Source of the DNA: Helopsaltes ochotensis | Taxonomy: Eukaryota > Chordata > Aves > Passeriformes > Locustellidae | NCBI GenBank assembly: GCA_013400155.1 | Contig: VXBM01000231.1 | Location: 97,888 to 161,887 of the forward strand | Reading direction: 5' to 3' | DNA length: 64,000 nt | Shown: positions 35,001-46,418 of the stretch, piece after piece | How the letters are laid out: every line of letters starts with the position of its first letter | How positions within the stretch are numbered: position 1 is the stretch's first letter | Made by a program: the position numbers and the translations under genes | Notes under the pieces: model-generated | What the model was told of the DNA's origin: nothing | Databases searched by the model: none | The model's input: the letters and a program-made list of their open reading frames with translations, nothing else

Positions 35001-37997
35001 GTTATTTTTAGCACCCCATTTTTAAGGTACTCCAGCATCCCACAGTCCTTTCTTTATACCAGCTTACTCTTGTTTCTTTCTGTAACACTGCTTCTCTGTT
35101 TACAGCCTCCTAATGCCTTTGAGGTTCAGCATGAAGACACAAGGGGCAGCTCTCTGTGAAGCCAGAAAAATCTGTATGCGTGCTTCCAAGATGCAAGTTG
35201 CTTTTCTTACAGTGCCCCTGAATTAAATAGGGGTCTCTAAGTTGGGAATGCTTTTTATTTGTGTGTCCTCAGAGGCTACCACAGCCATGGGCTGAGGGAA
35301 AGCAAATGGGAACTGCCTCATCAGTTAAGCTAGAAGAAATGGTTCAAGGAGCCACATCCTGAGCAGCATGAGACAGTTGTGCTCTCTGCAATGTGGCTGA
35401 GTGCTTCAGATGTGATAGCACAGCTGTGCTGCACAGCACAGGGCTGTGTGTCCTGACAGACCTGCTCTGTCAGGTGAGCCCAGGAACTGCCAAAATCACC
35501 CTGTGGCAGCCGTGTCAGCAGCTCCCATGGTGTGGGAGGAGCGTGCTCATCCATATTTAAGAGCTGGGGCTGGGCCATGCCATTCTCCACCAGTGCTCAG
35601 CTGGTGATCCTCGGTGATCCTCTCCTGTCACCCACGGCTGTATCCGGGCTGGCACAGGGCTTGTGTGCAAGGGATGAGAGGCCTAATTTTAGATCAGGGA
35701 ATGCAACACTGGAAAGGTCACTGGATGGGACCAAATCCCAGCTGGCCCTCATGATGGCAGCGGCATCATGTTTAGGCCTGATGGAACTAATCATGACCTC
35801 TTTTCATCGCAGTTGTTTTACCCCAACCCAAGTACCTCCCCTTCCCCAGGGTTCTCTCCGTTGGGACCTCTCTTTTTTTCTCAGCAGAAAAGGCTGCCCA
35901 TAAACTCCCCATCACAGTGTGGTGGAAATTACTGGGGGAAAGCACCTGGGAAACTGCAAAAGCAGTACTTCTGTTTGAGGTCTTGAGAGTGAAACACCAA
36001 GAAGTTCTTCTGTTTTGAATTTCCCTGTGGGTCCTCAATGTTTACCCCTTCCTGTTCCTGGCCTCTCTCCTGTGGCACTGTGCTCATGTGCCCAAGCAAA
36101 CTTGGGCTTTTTGAGTGGTGCAGAGGGAAGTTTCCAGGGGAAATCCAAATAGCCATGAGGACAGCCTGTGTTTCAAGCCTTCTGACTCAGTAAAGAGCTC
36201 ATTGCTTATATTTCACTGTTGAAATCAATCGAGTTGTTGCTGCCAAGTTTACTGGCAATAGAGAACAGCCCTTCACTTCTTTGTAAATAGGGACATATTT
36301 CTGAATGTGTTCTCCTGATGGCTGAAATTCCCACTGATCCTGCAATGAAATATTCCTTTTCTCAAAAAAAACATCTGAGGAATCTTTTTGGATTTCAAGG
36401 AAATAACCTTTTCTTTTGCCTTCTCTGCCTTGGCACAACCTGCACCATAGGGCTGGGTAAGGTGCTTTGCTCCTAGAATTTTTCCCAGTAACACAGTGGC
36501 CAGACATGGATCCTTCCTAAACCTCTTCCTAAATGGATGGGGTTGTCATAATTATTTTGAACATCACCTTCAGAGAAAAGAGGAAAATATCTAAAGTAAA
36601 TAAAGGAGTGCTGGATATGAAAGGCAATGCTGCAATGTAAACTCAGTAATTTGGATGCAGTATGTAAAAATAAGCCCCATGTGTGTGTTTTTAACTCCTT
36701 CAGGTTTCTCTCTACCTGCATCAGGAAGAAGCTGCTTCACTCACCAGAGGTTGAAAGGGCAGTTATATATTTCTTAACTGAGAAAAATAGTACTCCTTTG
36801 AGGGTTCTGTCTGGTACATCCCATGCAAGCATTTTCCCAGAAATACAGCTGGAACAGCAACAATGCAATTAATTTTTCATGCTGTGCCTGAAACAATGGC
36901 ATCTAAATCCACACACCAAGGCTGAAGGTCGACTGGTTGTGGAGACATAGCAATTCTTGTTTGCAATGGATTGTGAATAACTTTGAGAAATAGAATAATA
37001 TTGCTGTGAGTTGTCATGCCTGCCCGCAGGCAGTTCTTTTAACTCAAGGTTTTCTTCTGCTTTGGATGTTTGATAGAACAAAATTAGACATCCATTCAAG
37101 TATTCCTGCCCTGTTACAAGGCAAAGAAATCTTCTCTCTTTTTAAAACTTAATTCACTTAGGAGACACAGCCTTGAGCTGTCTCAGTATTTAATCATTTG
37201 CAAAAGGCATTTTGGTGGAAATGAAGAGTCCCAGACCCAAGGGTCAGGGCCAAAAGCAGAGGAAACAGTGCGTTCACGTTCAGCCTCCTCCCCACAGGCA
37301 GTGCTGAAATGTCACATGTGGAATTCCATGTGGTGCTTCCAAATAACAGCTCCTTCCTGAGCTTGCTGGGAGAACATCTTACCATAGGCAAATCTAGCCT
37401 GGCCTTTGGGCTGTTTTTTCTCTTTACATCTGCTCGCAGACAGCGCTCCTGTCATCCCAGGGAATGGTCTTTGTTTCAGAGCATGACTAACAGCTGCTTA
37501 GCAAGGCACAGGGTGGATTCAACCTTGAGATCACTGAGGGAAAGAGGCACCGTGGGCTTTTGCTGGTGCTTTGGAGGCTCAAGGCCCGTTTGTTTAAAGA
37601 GCTCTCAAGATGAAAGCATGAGCAATTCATTCCTGCGCTCTAGCTGGGGCTATGAGGGGAAGAATGACGGCCCACGAGTGCATGACGTGCTTTTGGAGAC
37701 AAAAGCCACCAGACTTTTGGCCTTGTGCCTCCTCATGAATCCCTGATGATTAATTCCATGATTGCCTCTTATCCACTCAATGACCTTCCATTCATAGCAC
37801 AGTTCTTTAAGGAAATATTTTCTCCCCAAGTTTTGGAAAAAAGTATTGAAAAGTTGTGAGTCCCTCACTCAGGAAGTGATCCCCAGCACCTTGTGCCTTG
37901 CTCAAGGTGCCTGACTTCTGTGATTAGTTTGATTTTCACTTCTGGGATTACCTATGATGTGCTTCACCAGGAAGTGCTGTTGGATATGAGCCACCTG
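29084..37997. other. Intergenic region between EXOC3L4 and TNFAIP2, part 1
   Basis: No exon series, RNA gene or clear repeat family was recognised. Long frames at 29944-30522 (minus) and 33170-33670 (plus) lack family resemblance and compete with frames on the other strand. A short CA run lies at about 30327-30340. Distal enhancers of the inducible TNFAIP2 promoter could lie here, but nothing in the sequence proves it. Confidence 0.5.
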
Positions 37998-38092
37998 TTC
38001 TAGTGGAAGGTGTCCCCATTCATGGCAGGCAAGTTGGAATGAGTTGATCTTTGGCATCCCTTCCAATTCTAACCACTCTGTGATTCTGTAAA
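37998..38092 (+). mobile_element. Short CR1 LINE 3' fragment
   Basis: About 95 bp with GGAAGGTGTCCCC, CAAGTTGGAATGAGTTGATC, CATCCCTTCCAATTC and terminal CTCTGTGATTCTG, all diagnostic of CR1 tails. Confidence 0.75.
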
Positions 38093-41000
38093 AGCCTCTG
38101 ATGGTAGGGATGACAAGTCCTCAGCAGTCCAGCCCTGCTAGCAGCAGTGGTGGTTTTGCTGCTAACTGGGATCTACTTACTTCGGTAGAAGCTTCTCTGT
38201 GCCTGACCCCCACAGAAAATGGAGAACATCATATTCCTTCCATTTTTCAGCCATTTCTTAATCAACTGAAAGACAATTATCACATCTGTGTTTTGTGCCT
38301 CCCCTGAAAGTACTTCCTTAGTCCATAGACAGAACAAAGTTAAAGGCCTCTGCACTAATCAATATTAAGCAAAGCTCTCTTTCTCTGTGAAGGCAGTTTG
38401 TGAAATCATTCCTGTTTTCTGGGCTTTCTTCTGATTCTCAGCCTCTCTTTCTCAGCTGCAGTTTGCCATTCCCTTCCCAGGGGCTGACTGCAGCCCCCGT
38501 TCTGCTTTCTGGCTTGGTTTGCTTTTCCTGCACTTGTGTGGCACTGTTCAACAAAAACAGTTCTGTCTTGCCTGATGCCAGTCTCCCCACAGTCCTGGGA
38601 ACTGAGGCATAATCCTGCATCCCCTAATGAAGCCATGGCATGTCCCCAGTCCCACACTCATTGTGGAGCTCAGGCTATTGGCCTCCTCGTGCTGCCAGGC
38701 GTGATTTCATGCCTGGCCAAACATAAACTATGCCTGGTCAAATGTCTTGGGACTTAGGTGCTCACCTTTAATCTGCCATTCACTCTTTCTGCCTCATTTA
38801 GCAAGAGCTACAATCTCTGTGCAGCTTGCAGGAAAGCCTTACACTGGCAATTCAAGACTTTCAGGTAGTATGAAGATGGCAGAAATACTACAACAGCCTT
38901 TTCCCAGAGTTTTCTCTGCCTTACATACTCTTTTCTGGGAAAATGTATTCTAATGGCATTGTATGAATTTACAAATACAAATTGAGAGTACTAAATTGGA
39001 AGAGTATTAGAGGCTATTTGCAGTGCTCTGTGTGACAGGGATGAGGGCAGGCAGGCAAAGTTCATGTGCTCAGTGTCCTCAAACTGAGACTAGAGAAAGT
39101 ACTAGCAATTTTGTAAAAGTTAATCCACTTTTGCTACCCATTAATGTACATCAGCCTTCACCTTTTCCCAGTATTGTCTTTTTGCTGTAACAGTAAATAG
39201 CTTAAACCAATGCTCCAGCAACCTGACTGCTCTCTTGCTCAGGTTTTATGGGGGAGGTGGGCCAATCCCAGTAGTAATGTCATGGTGTCATTAGCAATAT
39301 TACATAAAATTGTCTTCAAGGGATGGAAATGCACAGTGATGCTGAGCAGAGCACTCCTGGATCTGCTTAGTACCAAAGTACCAAAATGACTGGCTTTGGG
39401 GCAGTAAATCCAACCAAAACAAGACTTCGTGGAGAAAGATGCAAAATACAGAAGATGAATGTTTGCTAAACACCAGTACTTGGAAGAAGCATGACATGTA
39501 ACTACTAAAGCAGCGAAGCCTAAAACTAATATAACTTTACTTTTCAGACAGCCCTTAGATAATAATGCCCTGGCTCCTCTTGTCATCCCAGCTGTGTGTG
39601 CTAGGGTGGTATCAGGCCACATCACCCAGCCTGTAAAATGGATGCAATACATCTTTCCTCTTCTTACCGATAATCCTTAATATTTTAAACCAACTGAGAG
39701 ATCATTTCTGAAAGATACCACATGACAGGGAACTAAACATTACAGAGGCGCTGTACTAAAAGGCTCTTTTCAGGAATATTTTGACTGATTGATTATGATC
39801 CCCAGCTGAGGGACAGCCTTCTGGGCATTCACTGCAATGTCTTGGTACTCTCCTCTCTTTCTTCAAGTAAGTCTGTTTTCCATATCTTCCTTCCAGGAAA
39901 GAACAACTTCACAGAGCAAAATTGATGAAATGGTGGCACCCAATGGCTGGTCTCAGATGGCAAATGCCAGCTCATGCACCCTGGCTGCTGCCACTGACCT
40001 TTACTTTTCACCCTAAACCAGAAAAAAACAGTATTGTGAAACATCAGAGACCTCTGAAACAAAAAAAATATCTTTCACCACCCACACAGCACTGTTAGCT
40101 GTGCCAGATCTGCCTCCCCCCACCTCCCAAATGCAACATTCACTCCTGAGAAGCTAAGTCCAGAGAGAATTTGGCTTTTTTGTTTATTTTGATGCTTTTG
40201 AGACACCATTATTCATCAGAGATGTATCTGCATATTGTAGCTTGGGCCATTTGGGGTAAAAGTGAGCAGTGTGGAGGGAATGTAACTCTGTGCTGGGATA
40301 GGAATAGGGATGATGGTATTTTTCTTCACAGAGAAGCAAGCAGCAGGGTAATAATTGAGCTTCTTGACACTTTTCTACAAGAGCCACATATTCCACATTT
40401 AAAAGCCCTGGAAGGCTTTTCTTGCCTTTCTTTGGAATGTGAACTATGGCTGTAATGAACACTGGGTCTTCCAGAGAAGACAGCTGGACAGCAGCAGCTC
40501 ATTTTGGAAAGCACATCCCTTCCTTTTCCCTTCCTCAGCTCCAGGATCTGCTCTGCAGCCCAGACCGAGCATCCCCCTGCCCAGAGGGACTCCTGCTCCT
40601 CACCTATCCTGTATCCCCCTCTCCACTTGCACAGCTGTTGGGGAGGGCTGAACCATGGCCTTGCCATAATGGGGTTAACCTTAAAGTGGTTTGCTCAAGA
40701 GCCAGCAGGCGGAGAGCAGCAGCTCCCAGAGGAAGTTGGCTGTGTGCCTGCCACTCACTCACAGGATGCCAGGCTGCAGGATCTGAGTGTCCCAGGAGAG
40801 GCTGTGACAAAAGGCAGACCATTGTGCCCAGCTTTCCTCCATGACTTCAGAGGAGCAACTTGCTTTTATTAGAAAATGGAAACCAGGCACCTTATCTAAT
40901 CCCAGGGACAGGCAGCTGGAGCCCGAGGAAAGGCAGTTGCTTTGTGGAGGGTCTACCAGTGAAATGAGATTGCAAACCCCAGTATACATTTAAATAATGC

Positions 41001-42987
41001 ACTTGGGAAAATGCCACAACTGCCTTGTGTGAGGTGCTTGGATGAGAGCTGCATATGCGGTAGAGGGAAATTTCTGATGCACGAAATCTCTTGCTGAGGC
41101 TTCGGTGCTTCAAATCCTGCACTCCAGGAGTGCAGTTTTAGAAGTCACAAACCTAGCATGCAAAAGTCAAAATCCTCTTTGTATCTCTCCTGCTCAGTCA
41201 ATCCTTCTAACAATAAATGTAAGTCTCTCAGCACTGATGCCTTTCCCTGCTGCTGGGAGGGGAAATGTAGCTCACAGACCCATGGGGCGTGTAATCAGAG
41301 GGCTCCCTGCTTGCACCATGTCCCCAGGACAGGGGAGGGGAGCTCCGAAGCGTTCATGAGTTCTGCACACCTAATGGGAGAAGCAGACAATATTTTAATT
41401 CTCCTTCTCTGTAGCAAATACAGGGAGCCACCAAGCTGAGGATTTGTGGGAATTGTCATGAGATGTATTGAAGAATGATGAAGGGCAGAAATTCCTCCCA
41501 GGATTTCCTGCTTCAAGATCTCAATTTATACCTTATATTTTACAGCCATCTTTAGAAAAACACCTTATCTTTACTGTGGAGGTAACAAGTCCAACTTGAA
41601 AAAGTTTCATATGATGATTGTGAATTAAAGGTGCACTTTCTGCTTCTTTATCCATCAGAACATTTCCCTTGGCCTGTTACCAGCACCTGCTGCTCACCCA
41701 GGCTGAAATTTATACTGGTGCAACCTGAAGCAAATGAAAGAAAAGAGACTCACTGCTGATGCTGTAAGCTCCACTGCCAGAAAAAATAGTGTTCAAGGCT
41801 ATGCCATGTCCACATTTATCATTTTAATAGGTCATAAACACATGTCTGTAAAGTCTTAGATTAAATTCTGTGGAGGGCAACCTAAAGGATAAATTGAATT
41901 AAATAAAATCAGATTTATACAGCTTTAGGATAAATGTCTCTTTCAGTCTCCCCTGCAGATGCTGGATGTAATGCTGTGGATCCTTCATGGAGTTAATCCT
42001 ATGGGGATCCATGCCTATCAATGGGATGATGCTGGTTTGCACCAGATGAGGATCTCATTTGTAGCACTGTCTATCCACCTCACATTTAGTTTCATAGTGC
42101 AGTCAGATTGTAACAGATTTGTTAAAATGCATTTAAACACACAAGAAAATGGACTAGAGGCATGGTGGCACTTTCTCCAAGTCAAGGAGAACTTGGAGCC
42201 TCCTTCCACATGGCGTATCTGATCCAGCCATGTCTGTACACACGGAGATGTGATGGCATGAACAGATCTTCAGTCCAACAGGAGTTTTTCAAGGCAGCCC
42301 TTGACTGAGGAAAATCTGCTGAAATGCCAGAGGGGCCACCCTGGAGGGGAGCGTGTTCCATGTGCTGCGTGTCCTGGCCATAGGGTTTGGTTACCCAGTG
42401 TTTTCCTCCCCAGGCAGGTAGTGGTTTGTGGCCTCAGGTCACAACATCATGGCCTTGTGTCATGCCAACTCAGCCAGCTGGTTTGTGGGGGAGGAAATAA
42501 AACTTGGGTGCTACCACATCCCTGCCCAAGCTCTGCCCCTCGGTTGCTTATGGGCACTAATTATGAGGGAGGCTCTTGCTCTACTGCTGTATAATTATAC
42601 AGAGCTCAGTCCAAGCCTTAATATAGTGCTGAGGCCTTAACATAGCTCTGAGTGAACTACTTTTGGTTTTCTACTGTTCTTTGAAATTCTCTATTCAATC
42701 TTGTACCAAACAGTGGAGCAGTCTCCTAGAATAGAATCCATATGGAACATGAGGTGGACACTGTGCCTGGACTGGAGCTGCTGCCCAGGAGCTCTTACAG
42801 GAGGTTGGTGTCTTGGTGTATCTGTTGCCTTTGGGTTCTGAACTTGGGGTAGCCAGTTCAGGAAACTACTCCTTTCTCCACAGCTGTCAAGAATTTGGGT
42901 TTGCAGAGAAGCAAGGTGGGTTAGAAGATTTTGGATCATGTGTAGAGGCAGTGTAGGAGGAGGCACAATGTGGGCTTTGGTCCTGTG
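38093..42987. other. Intergenic region and EXOC3L4 3' UTR of unknown length
   Basis: The proximal part must hold the EXOC3L4 3' UTR. Minus-strand poly(A) signals are ATTAAA at 41828-41823 and AATAAA at 40870-40865; neither has a convincing GT-rich element, so I do not place the transcript end. No other gene is seen. Confidence 0.45.
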
Positions 42988-43150
42988 TTAGAAACAGCTG
43001 ATAATTACTGGAACATCAATTTCAGCGAAGAGTGTGCAGCCCTCCCCTCCGTCGGAGCTCTCCTGTGCATGGCGCACTTGCTGAAAAATCGCCGCTCTCC
43101 TGGCACGCCCCAGCCCCCGGAGCGCCAGGATGGCCAGGATGTGCTCCTTC
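42988..43150 (-). CDS. EXOC3L4: EXOC3L4 terminal coding exon 11 (residues 645-698)
   Basis: The acceptor TTTCTGCAG precedes GAAGGAGC and the stop is TAA. The exon reads KEHILAILALRGLGRARRAA through LFAEIDVPVIISCF. It is GC-rich and seven codons longer than the TNFAIP2 equivalent, with a hydrophobic tail absent there. A 53-bp tandem repeat begins just upstream of its acceptor. Confidence 0.88.
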
Positions 43151-46100
43151 CTGCAGAAACCAAACAAGACCTGGCTCAGATCTGACCAGCAAAACCAGCC
43201 CAGAGGTGAGCAACCAACAAGACCTGGCTCAGATCTGACCAGCAAAACCAGCCCAGAGGTGAGCAGCCAACAAGACCTGGCTCAGATCTGGCCAGCAAAA
43301 CCAGCCCAGAGGTGAGCAACCAACAGCTGTGCTGGAGACAGAGCAAGGCTATAGCAAAGTGCCAGGGACTGACCATACTGGAGGAGCCCCCAGGATGGGA
43401 GTCTGCAGCCTCTGAAGGTACCAAACTGCTGAGAGCAGCAGCTCCTGCCACACCACACTGGTGGGACAGCCTCCTGCTGCTGGTGCTTCGGGGAATTTCC
43501 TCCTGTCTCTCCACACCCGTGATGCCCTTTGCATGTTTTCCAGAGAGGCTGCGGACCTTTTGTGTAATGATTATTTTGAGATGAGTAATGGAAGTGCTAA
43601 TATTTAGGAAGCTGATAGGCACTAATTAGATTAGAGCTGGAAAGCCAACTTGGAAACGTACCCTGTTCCAGTAATCTCAGCGTATACAAATTCAGCAACG
43701 TCTCTGAGAGCTCAGGGGAAAAATTAACAGGGACCTGAACAGGAAGCAATGCAGGTCCAGCAGGTTCCGCCTCGTTTTCCAAACCTCATTGTTAAAAATA
43801 ATGTTACTCAATAATGGAAAATCAGAAATTAAATAAACCAAGAGTACAAGCCTTAAAACCTGGCTTCGGTCTGAGGCTAATGATGAAAATGTACCACAAA
43901 TCACAGCCTTGTAAATGGCTTTTCTGACTGGAAAATTGTTTTCGAATAGCCATCGTTAATGACTGGACATCATTGACCTCCCCCATCCTTCCCAGAGCAG
44001 GCACTGCCTCTTTTTCATCTTAGTCTGGCCACTGGCATTAAACCCTTATTGGGGTTTATTTATTTGTTTGGTTTTGTTTGTTTTTTTGTTTGTAGGGTGG
44101 TTTTTTGGTTTTTTTGTTTGTGGGGTTTTTGTTGGGGTTTTTTGTTTGTTTGTTTTGTTTTGTTTTGTTTTTTGGGGGTTTTTTTTGTTGGTTTTTCTTT
44201 TTTTTTTTGTAAGATATGTATGTTCACCTAGGAAATTACTCTGGAACAATTGTTCCTTTCCATGTCTGTGTCTTGAATTCCCCCACACGAATAGGCCTGC
44301 AGAATATCTGAACCACCCAAATTAACACTAGTTATGAAAATTTTGGGGCAAGGTGAATATATTTAATGTGATCTTTTTTCTCAATATTTGAGGGTCCACT
44401 TCAGAATTCTAGCAATTAGTTAAATCTTATGATTATTTTGATTGCATAAAGGTCATCCAGTGCTAAAACTTTGGGTTTTTTTTTTCTGAAATTACTCTGA
44501 TAAAATGGAATTTATTGCAATCTGTACCACTGATATTCATTCTCAGTGATTGAAAGAAGAGCTGTAGAAGAGAAGGTAACTTCTGCTTAGCCATGCACAG
44601 AGCTAGTCACTTTCTTTACTTTTCCAGGAATTTTAAATTTTCCAGATGCAGCCTTGGAACAGCAAGCGGAAAGTATAAAAGAAAGAATTTGTAATTTATT
44701 CCAAAATGTAATGGTTTTGTTGAGGCCATTTCAGAAACTGCAGCTGAACTGTGTCAATGGCTGCGGCACTTTGAGGTCTGAGCCTGGGAACAGGAGACAA
44801 ACTATTTGCTCCAAATCTGGAACCTGCAAATTGGCAAACAGGGCTGATACTGGTGATGCAGTGGAAAGCATACTGGAGCTTTACTGTGAAATAAGGTTCA
44901 TTTAGAGCAATAAAATGGAATTCAGTGATAGAATGCATGGGAATGGTTCAAAGCTGTGTCAGGGGAGCTGTAGACGACATTAGGAAGCATTTTTTAGTGA
45001 GGTGCTGGAGCAGGCTTCCTAGAGAGGTGGTTGATGTCCCAAGCCTGTCAGTGCTCAAGAGGCATTTGGACAATGCCCTTAATAATTTACATTAACTTTT
45101 GGTGAGGCCTGAAGTGATCACGAAGTTGGACTGGATTATCACTGGAAGTCCCTTCCTAATAGACTGAAATACCTCTCTTCCATTCCATTCCATTCCATTC
45201 CATTCCATTCCATTCCATTCCATTCCATTCCATTCCATTCCATTCCATTCCATTCCATTCCAAAATGAAAAGGCTTTGAAGGTAGTTTGTGTGCATTAGA
45301 AGATACAGCACACAGGGAAAAAAAAAGAAGAAGTATGCAGCCATAAAGAGAGAAAAATAAGTTGAGATTCCCACTGTTGCTGGCATCCTGATCTCTAATG
45401 TGTGGCCACCAACAAAGAGAAGCTGAAGAGCTTGGCCCAGACACAGGGCAAGCTGATGCATTTTGGGATGAAGCTCAACAGTTCTGGAATCTGCCACTTC
45501 ACGTACCTGATATCTGGATAATCCTGGCACAGCTCCTTGACATATGCCTTGATCTTGTCTTTTTTCTTCTCCCCAATGATACTGGCAATGTGATCTATGG
45601 CTGGGAGGAGCCAGTCGGCATCAGAGCCCTGTGGACAAAGAATGACATGGGGACATCAGGGACAGCAGCAGATGTGAAATGCCTTTTTCTGATGGAGAGG
45701 GCATGGCAGTGGGATGTACTGGAGTGAGCCAGGACTGGTGCAGACAGGACAGGCTGCCTCAGGCAGGCAGCAGGGTGCTGGGTGGCAATGGCAAGGCACC
45801 CCCAGGAGCTCTCCCAGGCCTGATCCTGCACTTCCCAATGCCAACAAGCATCCAAGCAAGCCAGACCCTGAGCAGGGCATTGTGGCTGTGGTCCAGCATA
45901 GCAGCAGATGCCAGAGACTTCACCTCTTGCTGCCTGATCGTTTCATGTGCCTCATCCCTGAGATGGGATTTAGTGCCCTGGATGCCTCACTTTCCACAAA
46001 ATCTAATTAATACAATTCTGACTTCCCTGAAAATCCCAGACTGATGTTGCTTTGAGAGGTGGAAATGCTAAAGGTTAACGATTCAACCAACTGCAAGCAT

Positions 46101-46359
46101 TGTTTTGACCAACAGACACCTAAACTGCAACAATCAAGTCTTGTTGCTGGATCTTCAGGTGGTGCTACTTTTCCTTTCTGCTATCTGCTCTTATCCTTTC
46201 TTTCTTTTACTTATATATTTTAAGTGATACTTTTATACTTTTATATTGTTATATTACTATAGGTAATAACCAAAATGGTTACATACCTCCATTCCATTGT
46301 AATCAAATTGTTTTAAAATAAACCAGCCACACACACGCACACATCTGTCTATCTATCTG

Positions 46360-46418
<59 letters not shown>

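Noticed and set aside
43159..43326. A CRISPR-like array
   Set aside because: Units are directly adjacent with no unique spacers, in a vertebrate intron.
44046..44325. Lys/Thr-rich and Phe/Gly-rich frames, the latter resembling a membrane protein
   Set aside because: Both read through a G/T low-complexity tract.
45139..45530. Frames with repeated WNGME residues
   Set aside because: Translation of the CCATT microsatellite.
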